A stretch of DNA of 51,305 nucleotides from DALYJJ01 sp031969915 (GTDB lineage Bacteria > Acidobacteriota > Terriglobia > Bryobacterales > Bryobacteraceae): contig DALYJJ010000032.1 of assembly GCA_031969915.1 (NCBI GenBank), positions 1 through 51,305 of the forward strand, given 5' to 3'. Both the position numbers and the translations under genes were made by a program. Positions 34,418-42,569 of this stretch are shown here, one piece after another. How positions within the stretch are numbered: the first letter of the stretch is position 1; the number at the start of each line of letters is the position of its first letter. The notes beneath the pieces were generated by a model, which had not been told where the DNA came from, did no database searches, and saw only the letters and a program-made list of their open reading frames with translations.

Positions 34418-37400
34418 CGGCTGCGGCGGAGGCGGCGGTGCGTTGAACTTGACGGAGACCAGCTTCGAAACGCCTGGCTCCTGCATGGTCACGCCGTACA
34501 TCGCGGCAGCCGCTTCCATGGTCCGCTTGGCGTGCGTGATGACGATGAACTGCGTCTGCGCCGCCATTTCGCGGAGCAGTCGAGTGAGGCGCTCGATGTT
34601 CGGCTCGTCTAGAGGCGCGTCCACTTCGTCCAGGATGCAGAACGGGCTCGGGGTGTATTTGAAGATGGCCATCAACAGCGCAGTGGCCGTCAGCGCCTTC
34701 TCGCCGCCCGACAGGAGGAGGACGTTCTGGAGCTTCTTGCCTGGGGGTGAAGCAACGATGTCGATGCCCGAATCGCCGTTTTCCTGGTCCGTCAGGCGCA
34801 TTTCACCCACGCCGCCGGCAAAGAGGGTGCGGAAGAGAACGCGGAAGTTCTCGTTGATGGCGGCGAAGGCCTCCTGAAACCGCTTTCGCGTTTCCGTGTC
34901 GATGTCCAGGATCGCCTTTTCGGTGTCCCGAATCGAGTCGAGCAGATCCTGCCGTTGCGTGTTCAGGAAGTCGTAGCGCTGTTGCGCCTCCTGGTACTCC
35001 TCGAGCGCTTGCGGGTTCACGCCGCCCAAGGCTTCAATGCGGGCCCGGATTTCCTGGCACCGCTCTTCGGCCTCGACAAGCGCCGTCTCGTCGAGCACAG
35101 TCTCCTGGCCCGCCGCCAGTTCGTCAAGCGGTGTATTGAGATCGCGCCGCGCCGTCTCATCCAGGAACTTCAACTCACTCTGCTTTTTGACGAGTTCGAG
35201 TTCGGTCTGGGAGCGCCGGTCCTGGATCTCCTGCAACGTCACGCGGGCGCCCCTCAGCGTCTCGTCGGTGGCGCTCAACGACTCGCGCTGCCGGTGCTCT
35301 TCGCCCGCCAGCCGGTTGACCGTGCCCTCCAACTCCAGAATCTGTTCGGCCAAGAGACCCGCGCGCTGGTCGAGTTCGACGTTGTTTTCGAGCAGCCGCG
35401 CCCGCTCGACGCCCATGCGCTCCATGGCGGCCGCGATTTCCTGGCGGCGTTGGGCCACCTCGCGGATCTGGTTTTCGAGGCGAGCCCGCGCCGCCTCTTC
35501 GGCGCGCCGCCGCTCTTCCAAGCCGGCCAGCTCCACGCGCAATGCGGAGTGCTCCTCGCCGATGCGAGCGGCCTCGGCTTGCATCTCCGCAACCTCGGCC
35601 CGCGCCGCTTCCAGGCCCTGCTCCTGGGCGGCGCGCGCCGATTCTCTCTCCTCCACCAGCCTCGAGTTCTCCAGGTGCTTCTCACGCGAGCGGGCGGCTT
35701 CCTTTTCCAGGCGCTGCAGTTCCAGCCGGGCGACGGAGAGTTTCTGATTCGTCCGATTGGTTTCTTCCGCCAGCCGCCGCATCTCGTGATCCAACGCGAC
35801 CGCTTCCTTCTCCTGGGCCTGCTGCCGGCCCCGGAGCACTTCCAGTTCTTCGGCCAGCAGCGCGATCTCGCCTTCCAACTCCTCGAGCAGCCCCTGGGTC
35901 TTCGCGAGCACTTCGTTCTTCGCTTTGAGGTGCTGGCCGACGTCGCGCAGTTCACGTTTCAGGCCCAGCGGGCCGCTACCGGTCTTGCGGCCGCCGCTGA
36001 CGGCGTGGCCGTGATAGCAGATGCCGTCCGGGAGCAGGAAGAACAGATCCGGGTACTGGAGGGAGAGCCGCTGCGCCGCGGCGCGGTCTTCGGCCAGGAA
36101 ACAGCGCGCCAGTCGCGGGACCAACTCCGCGGGCGCGTTCGTCAATCCGTTGGTGAGCCGGAGCACTTCGCTCAAGCGCCCTCGAATTCCCGTCTCCGGG
36201 CCAATGGGAGGGACGGGCACGCGTTCGGAAGGCACACGTCCGGCCTCGCCGATGGGCTCCACCAGGAACGTGACGCGGCCGTCCAGGCCGGAGCGGATCA
36301 GGTCAATGCCGCGGTCCGCCTGGCCGATGTTCTCCACCACGACGTACTCAAGTTCGTCGTGCAGGAACTCCTCGGTGGCTTTTTCAAACTCGCCGTCCAC
36401 CACCTCCACGAAGTCCGCCAGCACGCCGAGCGGCTTCAGGTCTGGCGCGCGCCCCTTCTCCACGGCCGTGAAGAGGCTCTTCACCGACTCCGTGGTGTAG
36501 GCGCGATGCGAGATCACTTCCTCGAGCGAGTCCTTACGCGCCTTCAGGCGGGACGTCTCGCCACGAAGCAGATCCAACTGCTTGCGAGTTTCCGCGGCCC
36601 GTGTGCGGCGCACGGACAACTCCTCTTCCACGCCCTTCCGCCGTTCGGCAATCGACTCCAACTGCAACTGCCGGGCGGCGAGTTTCTCGCTCACTTCGGC
36701 ACGCGCCTTTTCCGCTCGCTCCAGGTCGGCCTGGGCGGTCTCCTCTTCCTTCATCGCGCGCGCGGTGTCGCGCTCCAGGCTGGCGAGATAGGTTTCGATC
36801 TGCGCCAACTGGTTCTTGAGCGCCGACGATTCGCCCAGCAGCCGCAAGACCTGCTGGCGCGCCGCCTCGACACCGCGCTCGCGATCGCGAAGACGCCCCT
36901 GAAGCACTTCGCGTTCCTCGTTCTTCGCCGTCAGGCGGCGGCGCGCTTCTTCCGCCTGGTGCTCCAACTCCGTGAGCCTGGTGGCGTGCGCTTCCAACTC
37001 CTGCGCGTACAACTCCCGCCGCCGCTCCAACTCCGCGCCCTCGGTTTCACCCTGCTCCAGCCGCTGCTCGATCGACTGGACCTGCCGCGCCTGGGATTCC
37101 AACCGGCCGCGCGTGCGCTCGGCGTCCACGCGCAGTTCGGCCAGTTTGCGCCGCTCCTCGGTCAGTTCGCCCTCGGTGCGAAAGCACGCTTCCTGCAGCG
37201 CCGATTGCTCTTTCTCTTTTCCCGCCACCTCGGCGGAGAGGGTTTGAAACTCGGTTGTCGCCAGGTTCAGTTCGATGGCCGTCTTGGCCGCCTCGCGTTC
37301 CAACATGCGGAAACGTCCGGCCAACGCCAGCTTCAACTGGCCCACCAGCTCCGTCTTCAACTCCTCATAGCGTTTGGCTTTCGCCGCCTGCCGCTTGAGC

Positions 37401-38149
37401 GAGTTGACCTGGCGCGAGACTTCCTCGAGGATGTCAAACACGCGCGCCAGGTTTTGTTTTGCGCCTTCGAGCTTCGCTTCGGCGAGACGCCGTTTGGTCT
37501 TGAAGCGGGTGATGCCCGCCGCTTCCTCGATCACGGCGCGGCGGTCACCCGGCTTCGAACTCAGAATCTGGCCGATGCGCCCCTGCTCGATGATGGCGTA
37601 CGACTCGGGTCCCAGGCCCGTTCCCATGAACAGGTCCTGGATGTCCCGCAACCGCGCCAGCTTTCCGTTGACCAGGTATTCGCTTTCACCCGACCGGAAC
37701 AGCCGGCGCGTGATGGTGATCTCCCGCGGCTTGCTTTCGACCGTGTGTCCATTCGACGTGTGCCCGTTCGCGTGCCCGTTGGTATGCCCGTTGGCGTGAC
37801 CGTTCGCATGCCCGTTGGCGTGACCGTTGGTATGCCCGTTCGCCTTGGCCACTTCCGCCAGCGGAAGTTCCTGGTGAGCGTCCGGGTCCACCAACGTCAT
37901 GGTGACCTGCGCCAGCCCGAGCGGCTTGCGATCCCGCGTTCCGGCGAAGATCACGTCTTCCATGCGCGCGCCGCGCAGGCTCTTGGCGGACTGCTCGCCC
38001 AGAACCCAGCTAATCGCGTCGCTCAGGTTGGACTTGCCGCAGCCGTTCGGCCCAACCACGGCCGCGATGCCCGAGCCGTGGAAGCGCATCTCCGTCCGAT
38101 CGCAGAACGACTTGAAGCCCTGGATCTCGACGCGTTTCAGTTTGAGCAA
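34391..38149 (-). CDS. smc: Chromosome segregation protein SMC
   Basis: 1252 residues from TTG 38149. It is the core ATPase of the SMC-ScpAB condensin. Walker A is GPNGCGKS at 33-40; two long coiled coils flank a hinge at about 510-670; the C-terminal head has the signature LSGGEKAL and Walker B FCILDEVDAPLDEPN. The standard RSGESEYLVNG and MGTGLGPESYAIIEQGRI segments are present. The head contains an unusual insertion of eight Asn-Gly-His-Thr/Ala units at residues 104-136, where relatives have a short loop between two strands. The gene is divergent from mraZ and no scpA or scpB is present in the window. Confidence 0.93.
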   Translation of the reverse strand: MLKLKRVEIQGFKSFCDRTEMRFHGSGIAAVVGPNGCGKSNLSDAISWVLGEQSAKSLRGARMEDVIFAGTRDRKPLGLAQVTMTLVDPDAHQELPLAEVAKANGHTNGHANGHANGHANGHTNGHANGHTSNGHTVESKPREITITRRLFRSGESEYLVNGKLARLRDIQDLFMGTGLGPESYAIIEQGRIGQILSSKPGDRRAVIEEAAGITRFKTKRRLAEAKLEGAKQNLARVFDILEEVSRQVNSLKRQAAKAKRYEELKTELVGQLKLALAGRFRMLEREAAKTAIELNLATTEFQTLSAEVAGKEKEQSALQEACFRTEGELTEERRKLAELRVDAERTRGRLESQARQVQSIEQRLEQGETEGAELERRRELYAQELEAHATRLTELEHQAEEARRRLTAKNEEREVLQGRLRDRERGVEAARQQVLRLLGESSALKNQLAQIETYLASLERDTARAMKEEETAQADLERAEKARAEVSEKLAARQLQLESIAERRKGVEEELSVRRTRAAETRKQLDLLRGETSRLKARKDSLEEVISHRAYTTESVKSLFTAVEKGRAPDLKPLGVLADFVEVVDGEFEKATEEFLHDELEYVVVENIGQADRGIDLIRSGLDGRVTFLVEPIGEAGRVPSERVPVPPIGPETGIRGRLSEVLRLTNGLTNAPAELVPRLARCFLAEDRAAAQRLSLQYPDLFFLLPDGICYHGHAVSGGRKTGSGPLGLKRELRDVGQHLKAKNEVLAKTQGLLEELEGEIALLAEELEVLRGRQQAQEKEAVALDHEMRRLAEETNRTNQKLSVARLELQRLEKEAARSREKHLENSRLVEERESARAAQEQGLEAARAEVAEMQAEAARIGEEHSALRVELAGLEERRRAEEAARARLENQIREVAQRRQEIAAAMERMGVERARLLENNVELDQRAGLLAEQILELEGTVNRLAGEEHRQRESLSATDETLRGARVTLQEIQDRRSQTELELVKKQSELKFLDETARRDLNTPLDELAAGQETVLDETALVEAEERCQEIRARIEALGGVNPQALEEYQEAQQRYDFLNTQRQDLLDSIRDTEKAILDIDTETRKRFQEAFAAINENFRVLFRTLFAGGVGEMRLTDQENGDSGIDIVASPPGKKLQNVLLLSGGEKALTATALLMAIFKYTPSPFCILDEVDAPLDEPNIERLTRLLREMAAQTQFIVITHAKRTMEAAAAMYGVTMQEPGVSKLVSVKFNAPPPPPQPLLAAEARA
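37742..37840 (-). repeat. Twelve-base tandem repeat within smc encoding NGH(T/A) units
   Basis: Eight units of a 12-base period, each coding Asn-Gly-His followed by Thr or Ala; one serine codon interrupts before the last unit. Codon choice alternates (aac ggg cat, aac ggt cac), so the units are not identical in DNA. The frame is kept, as the period is a multiple of three. The repeat supplies eight histidines in the SMC ATPase head. Confidence 0.9.
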
Positions 38150-38247
38150 TGGCTCACCCCTTCAGAGACACTTCGTTCGGACTTCCGGGAGCCGCGGCGC
38201 CGGCACTGCAAAAGTCGCCGTGAAACTCCCGCTCGGGGGATGACCCC

Positions 38248-38276
38248 ATAGTAAACGCGTCTGGCGGGAAAGTAAA
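38248..38276 (-). promoter_or_regulatory. Candidate smc promoter
   Basis: On the minus strand TTTACT (38271-38276) and TACTAT (38248-38253) are separated by 17 bases, a fair sigma-70-type match. The leader to TTG 38149 would be about 90 bases. Confidence 0.4.
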
Positions 38277-38449
38277 GCAGGAAGACTACGAAAGAATGTT
38301 GTCCTTGCGGGGTGACCACTAGATCTTGTGGTGAGTATCTTCGCTGCTGACTCTACCGCTGGCACGTGTCGTGCCGGTCGAGCCTCCCTTTCGCCTCCTC
38401 TTCTCCTTCTATTGCAATGATTTCGAAGGCAAATTCCCCAAAATGGGTG

Positions 38450-38479
38450 TTGCAATTCAGCATCGTAGCACCTTACACT
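38450..38479 (+). promoter_or_regulatory. Candidate dcw (mraZ) promoter
   Basis: TTGCAA (38450-38455) and TACACT (38474-38479) are 18 bases apart on the plus strand. The predicted start of transcription falls right at the first unit of the 11-base repeat array, so a protein bound there would block initiation. Confidence 0.5.
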
Positions 38480-38484
38480 CGGTT

Positions 38485-38528
38485 GTGGCCAGAAACTGGT
38501 CGATTAGTGGTCGAAAGGTGCTGAGCGA
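38485..38528 (+). promoter_or_regulatory. Four direct repeats, 11-base period: likely MraZ operator
   Basis: The units start GTGGCC, CTGGTC, GTGGTC and GTGCTG at 38485, 38496, 38507 and 38518. Units 2 and 3 share TGGTCGA. MraZ is known to bind short direct repeats spaced about one helical turn apart in front of its own gene; in Escherichia coli these are TGGGN boxes with a 10-base period. The position just downstream of the predicted promoter and before mraZ fits autorepression. The exact sequence differs from the E. coli box, so binding is inferred. Confidence 0.6.
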
Positions 38529-38542
38529 AAGAGCAGGCTAAC

Positions 38543-39034
38543 GTGGACGAGAACGGCGCCAATCCGACGGCCGTGGTGGAAGCCCCCCGGGGTTTCTACC
38601 CTGGGCGTGTCGACGACAAAGGGCGTCTGAAGCTCCCCGTGAAGTTCCAGGAATACCTTGCAAGTCTCTCTGACAAAAGGCTTTTTGTGACAAGCCTGGG
38701 CGATGACATAGCTCGAATATATCCCAACTCGGTCTGGAAGCAGAATGAAAAGTTCTTTGAGAGCTTTACTGAAGATCCCGACACGGCGGAGAGGATTTCG
38801 TTCTTTGCCGACGCTTACGGTTCGGACACGGAAATGGATGCGCAGGGCCGGGTACTGCTCTCGCCGGAACTGCGGCGCGCGCTGAACCTTGAGAACACGG
38901 CGGTCCAGGTGAAGGCCTACCGGGGGCACATTCATGTGTACAGCCAGGCGATGTACGACCAGTTCCTGGCGTCCTCGGCGGGCAACCTGAAATCGGATCT
39001 GCGGGCGCTGCAGCGCAAAGGTTTGGTTGGGTGA
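38543..39034 (+). CDS. mraZ: Transcriptional regulator MraZ
   Basis: 163 residues from GTG 38543. There are two AbrB-like swapped-hairpin domains, each with the DxxGR hallmark (DDKGR at 24-28, DAQGR at 99-103). MraZ forms a ring of subunits, binds direct repeats in its own promoter and represses the dcw cluster. The protein carries about 12-15 extra residues at the N-terminus and about 15 at the C-terminus compared with E. coli MraZ. It is the first gene of the cell-wall cluster; rsmH begins after nine bases. Confidence 0.95.
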   Translation: MDENGANPTAVVEAPRGFYPGRVDDKGRLKLPVKFQEYLASLSDKRLFVTSLGDDIARIYPNSVWKQNEKFFESFTEDPDTAERISFFADAYGSDTEMDAQGRVLLSPELRRALNLENTAVQVKAYRGHIHVYSQAMYDQFLASSAGNLKSDLRALQRKGLVG

Positions 39035-39043
39035 TCGTGACGT

Positions 39044-39931
39044 ATGTGGCACATCCCGGTTCTGCCGGACGAGACGCTCGCCGGGCTGGCCGTGCGGCCG
39101 GACGGCGAGTACATCGACGCGACCGGAGGGCTGGGCGGGCATACGGGTTTGATTGCGCAGCGGCTGACGTCCGGGCATGTGACGTCGTGCGACCGCGACG
39201 GGGAATCGCAGGCGATGGCGCGTGCGAACACGGCGCAGTGGGCGGAGCGGATCCGGTTCGTGGCCGCGCGTTTTTCGGAACTGCCGGCGAAGTTGGGCCT
39301 GCTGGGCCTGCTGCCGGCCGACGGCTTGGTGGCGGACCTCGGCGTAAGCCGCTACCAGTTGACGGAAGCGGACCGCGGCTTTTCGCTGATGAACGAGGGG
39401 CCGTTGGACATGCGGATGGACCGTTCGCGCGGGGAGACGGCGGCGGACATCGTGAATTTTTCCTCGGAACGAGAGCTTGCCGATTTGATTTATCAACTCG
39501 GCGAGGAAAGGAGGTCGCGGAGGATAGCCAGAGCGATCGTACGCGCGCGGCCGCTTCGAAGCACCTTGCATTTGGCGAGTGTGATCGAAGAGGCCGTGCC
39601 GCGCACGGGCCGGCTGCATCCGGCGACCCAGACGTTCATGGCGTTGCGGCTGGCCGTGAACGAGGAACAGCAGGAGTTGGACGAGTTGCTGCAAGCGCTG
39701 CCCGCGCTGGTGAAGCCGGGCGGGCGTGTGGTGGCGATTTCGTTCATGTCGCTCGAGGACCGGAAGGTCAAACAGGCCTTCCAGGCGCTGGCGCGCGAGG
39801 GGCGGGCGGAGGTGCTCACCCGGCACGTCGTGGTTCCGGGCGACGAGGAGATTGAAGCAAACCCGGCTTCGCGGAGCGCGAAGTTGAGGGTGCTCGAAAT
39901 GGCGGCTCGGCAGGACAGCGGGGGAAGGTGA
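39044..39931 (+). CDS. rsmH: 16S rRNA (cytosine(1402)-N(4))-methyltransferase RsmH
   Basis: 295 residues from ATG 39044, also called MraW. It methylates N4 of C1402 in 16S rRNA. The N-terminal HIPVLPDETLAGL, motif I DATGGLGGHT, VADLGVSRYQL, the signature GPLDMRMDRSRG (usual form LDMRMDP; the Pro is Arg here), GEERRSRRIARAIV, and the tail SFMSLEDRKVKQAF with ANPASRSAKLRVLE are all present. A long alternative frame inside this gene is not coding. FtsL follows after six bases. Confidence 0.95.
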   Translation: MWHIPVLPDETLAGLAVRPDGEYIDATGGLGGHTGLIAQRLTSGHVTSCDRDGESQAMARANTAQWAERIRFVAARFSELPAKLGLLGLLPADGLVADLGVSRYQLTEADRGFSLMNEGPLDMRMDRSRGETAADIVNFSSERELADLIYQLGEERRSRRIARAIVRARPLRSTLHLASVIEEAVPRTGRLHPATQTFMALRLAVNEEQQELDELLQALPALVKPGGRVVAISFMSLEDRKVKQAFQALAREGRAEVLTRHVVVPGDEEIEANPASRSAKLRVLEMAARQDSGGR

Positions 39932-39937
39932 ACGGCG

Positions 39938-40420
39938 ATGGCGAGTTTGGCGACAGTCTACGACCGGTTGATGACGATCGGACGGCGCACGAAGGAAGAG
40001 GCCGACGTGATGCCCGTGGAGCGCGACGAGTACGTCTTGCGCCCCTTGCCGAACGAAGACGTTTTCCTCTTCGCGAAGCCCATTGACAACTCGCAGGTGG
40101 TGAGGCAGCACGACCCCGCGGCGCGGCGGACCGCGGTGCGCTCCATTCTGGTGGCCTGCTCCGTGTCGACGTTTCTGATTCTGCTGCTGCTGCCGAACGC
40201 CTACGGCTTGCTGGCCGGCTATCAGATCGAGCGCCTGCGGACGGACAACGAAAAGCTGACCGCCGCCTACAAGGCGCTGGAGATCGAAGAAGCGAAGTTG
40301 ATCACGCCGCAGCGGCTGGAAGAACTGGCGCGGATGCAACAGTTGGTGGACCCGGCGCCGGGGAGCGTGGTCTACCTGGAGCCCAAGGCCGAGGGTTCCG
40401 TTGCGATGCACGTCAAGTAG
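39938..40420 (+). CDS. ftsL: FtsL-like septal protein
   Basis: 160 residues. A basic cytoplasmic N-terminal stretch of about 65 residues leads into one membrane segment (about 68-90, ILVACSVSTFLILLLLPNAYGLL), then a periplasmic heptad-like coiled coil (GYQIERLRTDNEKLTAAYKALEIEEAKL). A short end segment LARMQQLVDPAPGSVVYLEP resembles the SepF/FtsL-type terminal motif. FtsL sequences are hardly conserved, so the name rests on size, topology and its place between rsmH and ftsI. FtsL, FtsB and FtsQ activate FtsWI at the septum. An intrinsic terminator follows this gene. Confidence 0.75.
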   Translation: MASLATVYDRLMTIGRRTKEEADVMPVERDEYVLRPLPNEDVFLFAKPIDNSQVVRQHDPAARRTAVRSILVACSVSTFLILLLLPNAYGLLAGYQIERLRTDNEKLTAAYKALEIEEAKLITPQRLEELARMQQLVDPAPGSVVYLEPKAEGSVAMHVK

Positions 40421-40474
40421 TTTGGCGCCGGAAAGGCGGACGAGTTTCATATTCCGTGGGTCCACACGCGTACC

Positions 40475-40511
40475 GGCAAGCGCTCCCTTGGGTAGCGCTT
40501 GCCGCTTTTTT
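40475..40511 (+). terminator. Strong intrinsic terminator between ftsL and ftsI
   Basis: A perfect ten-base stem (GGCAAGCGCT at 40475-40484 with AGCGCTTGCC at 40494-40503) closes a nine-base loop, which can add two or three more G-C pairs. It is followed by GC and six T (40506-40511). This is a textbook rho-independent terminator on the plus strand, thirty bases before the ftsI start. The rest of the 120-base gap shows no clear promoter, so ftsI onward may depend on read-through or regulated antitermination. Confidence 0.85.
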
Positions 40512-40540
40512 GCATTTCCGATGGCGATAGGGTTCTGGGC

Positions 40541-42562
40541 GTGAAGCGAGATCCTCAAACTCAGGCGAACCGGCGGCTCTTGGGGATCGCTCTGTTCTGC
40601 GCCGTGTGGACAGTGGCGATTCTCGCCCGGCTGTTCTACCTGCAGGTGCTGTTCCATGCGGATTATGTGCGCGTGGCGAGGCAGCAGCAAACCAAGGTCG
40701 CCGAGGCGCCGGCGCGGCGGGGCGGCATTATCGACCGCGACGGAGCGAAGCTGGCTCTGACGGTGCCCGCCGAATCGGTGTGCGTGAATCCGCTGCGCGT
40801 CCCCGACCGGCCAACCGCGGCCACCGTGTTTTCGCGCGTGCTGGGACTTGACCGGAACCAGTTGCTCGTCAGACTCGAAACGGCCTTTCAACAAAAACGC
40901 GGTTTCGTGTGGATTCACCGGAAAGCGACGCCGGAGCAGATCGCGAGTCTACGGAGTCTGCCCTTCGATTGGATCGAGTACCGGCAGGAGAACCTGCGGC
41001 AGTATCCGAACGGGCGGATGGCGGCGCACGTTCTGGGAAGCGTGGACCACTCAGGCAAGGGAAGCGCCGGCATCGAGATGAGCCTGAACCCGGCGCTGTA
41101 TGGGAAGCCCGGCTTGCTGCGCCTGCTCACCGATTCGCGGCAGAACGGGTACGGCTCGGAAGTGGTGGAGAAGCCGCAGGCGGGCGTTTCGGTGCGCCTC
41201 ACCATCGATTCACGGATTCAATATGCGGCCGAGCACTACCTGGCAGAGGCGGCCGTCGAGAACCGCTGCCCTACGGGAAGCATCGTCGTGATGGACCCGT
41301 ACACGGGCGATATTCTCGCGATGGCGAACTATCCGGACTTCGATCCCAACGAGCCGCCGGATTCGCGCGAGGAGTTGCACGCGCGGCAGAACCTTTCGGT
41401 TTCGGCGCCCTACGAGCCCGGCTCCGTGTTCAAGGTCATCACCATGGCGGCGGCCTTGGAGACGACCAACCTGCGGCCGGAGACGATGATGGATTGCGGC
41501 AACGGTCGCATCGTGCTGTTCAAGCGGGTGATTCGGGACCACCATCCTTACGGCGCACTGAGCTTCGCCGACGTGCTTGCGAAGTCGAGCAACGTGGGCA
41601 CGATCCGTGCAGGCCTGAAGGTAGGGGAAGCGAATATGCACGACTACGTGCGGCGCTTCGGCTTCGGGCAGCGGACGGGCGTGCCGCTGCCGCACGAATC
41701 GCCGGGCATGGTCTGGCCGCTGCACCGCTGGCGTGCCACCTCGCTCGGTTCGGTGGCGATGGGCCATGAATTGATCACCACGAACCTGCAACTGGCGCGG
41801 GCCACCGCGGTGATCGCCAACGGAGGCCTGCTCATCAAGCCGAGGATTGTGCTCGCGAGGATCAACGCCGACGGCTCGGAGTCCGCGGAACCCCTGGAAA
41901 AAGGGGCGCGGGTGATCAAGCAGGAAACGGCGGGGACGTTGGCGTCGATGATGGAAGGGGTGGTTCGCAAGGGGACGGGAAAGGCCGCGCAGCCGGTCGG
42001 CTACAGCGCGGGCGGCAAGACCGGCTCGGCGCAGATCTACGATCCGAAGACGGGCCGCTACACGCACCAGTACAACGCGTCGTTCGCGGGTTTTGCTCCC
42101 GCCAACAATCCGCGCATCGTGGTGGTGGTGACGCTGAACGGGTCGACGAAGTTCGGCGGTCTGGTGGCGGCGCCGGTGTTCAAGCAGGTGGCCGCCGCGG
42201 CGCTGCGCGTGCTCGACGTTCGCAAGGATCTGCCGGACGAGCTACCCGATAGCAAAGAGCCGCTGCTGGCGATGAACGACCTTCCGCCGGCCTTCGAGGA
42301 AGACAACGTGGCGGAACCCGCGGCTCCGCCGGCGCCCGTTCTGCAGCCCGCGGTGGTGGACCAGGAGACGGGGCCGCGCTTCCTTGCCGGCCCGAAAGTT
42401 CCCGCGTTTGTCGGCAAGTCGCTGCGGCGGGTGCTTGAGGAATCGGCTTCGAACGGCATTCCCGTGGAGTCCGTCGGCTACGGAATCGCCCGCGCCCAGA
42501 CGCCTGCGCCCGGAACCATCCTGCCGCCCGGTGAGCGCGTAAGGATTCAGTTTGCGAGGTGA
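40541..42562 (+). CDS. ftsI: Septal peptidoglycan transpeptidase FtsI (PBP3-like) with PASTA domain
   Basis: 673 residues from GTG 40541, with AGGG eight bases upstream. It has an N-terminal membrane anchor (about 13-35), a PBP dimerisation domain (about 55-220) and a transpeptidase domain with SVFK (S295, K298), S349-S-N351 and KTGSA (K493-G495). A PASTA domain follows at about 615-672 (VPAFVGKSLRRVLEESASNGI), a feature more usual in Gram-positive PBPs and the Spo0-type SpoVD/FtsI group. It crosslinks septal peptidoglycan with FtsW. It ends within 10 bases of murE; the leader from 40512 to 40540 has no other element. Confidence 0.93.
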   Translation: MKRDPQTQANRRLLGIALFCAVWTVAILARLFYLQVLFHADYVRVARQQQTKVAEAPARRGGIIDRDGAKLALTVPAESVCVNPLRVPDRPTAATVFSRVLGLDRNQLLVRLETAFQQKRGFVWIHRKATPEQIASLRSLPFDWIEYRQENLRQYPNGRMAAHVLGSVDHSGKGSAGIEMSLNPALYGKPGLLRLLTDSRQNGYGSEVVEKPQAGVSVRLTIDSRIQYAAEHYLAEAAVENRCPTGSIVVMDPYTGDILAMANYPDFDPNEPPDSREELHARQNLSVSAPYEPGSVFKVITMAAALETTNLRPETMMDCGNGRIVLFKRVIRDHHPYGALSFADVLAKSSNVGTIRAGLKVGEANMHDYVRRFGFGQRTGVPLPHESPGMVWPLHRWRATSLGSVAMGHELITTNLQLARATAVIANGGLLIKPRIVLARINADGSESAEPLEKGARVIKQETAGTLASMMEGVVRKGTGKAAQPVGYSAGGKTGSAQIYDPKTGRYTHQYNASFAGFAPANNPRIVVVVTLNGSTKFGGLVAAPVFKQVAAAALRVLDVRKDLPDELPDSKEPLLAMNDLPPAFEEDNVAEPAAPPAPVLQPAVVDQETGPRFLAGPKVPAFVGKSLRRVLEESASNGIPVESVGYGIARAQTPAPGTILPPGERVRIQFAR

Positions 42563-42569
42563 GCTTGCG

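Larger units (their letters stand above)
38150..38542. other. Divergent smc/mraZ control region
   Basis: A 393-base region without a gene. It contains a candidate minus-strand promoter for smc (38248-38276), an inverted repeat ACCAC-n8-GTGGT at 38315-38332 centred on AGATCT, a short palindrome GGCACG-TGT-CGTGCC at 38360-38374, a plus-strand promoter at 38450-38479 and the four-copy MraZ-type repeat at 38485-38528. No small coding frame looks convincing. Confidence 0.7.

Noticed and set aside
37742..37840. The tandem repeat as a CRISPR array
   Set aside because: The units are 12 bases, in frame, without spacers, and lie within the coding region of smc.
34955..38251. A 1098-codon open frame opposite smc
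   Set aside because: The SMC strand has Walker A, the hinge and Walker B; the opposite frame is a compositional shadow without motifs.
39031..39855. Plus-strand open frame overlapping rsmH
   Set aside because: Rich in Gly, Arg and Ala without domains; the rsmH frame carries all family motifs.
40521..40544. Seven-codon leader peptide ending in GTGA at the ftsI start
   Set aside because: The ATG has no ribosome site of its own, and the AGGG within it serves GTG 40541; chance is enough to explain it.
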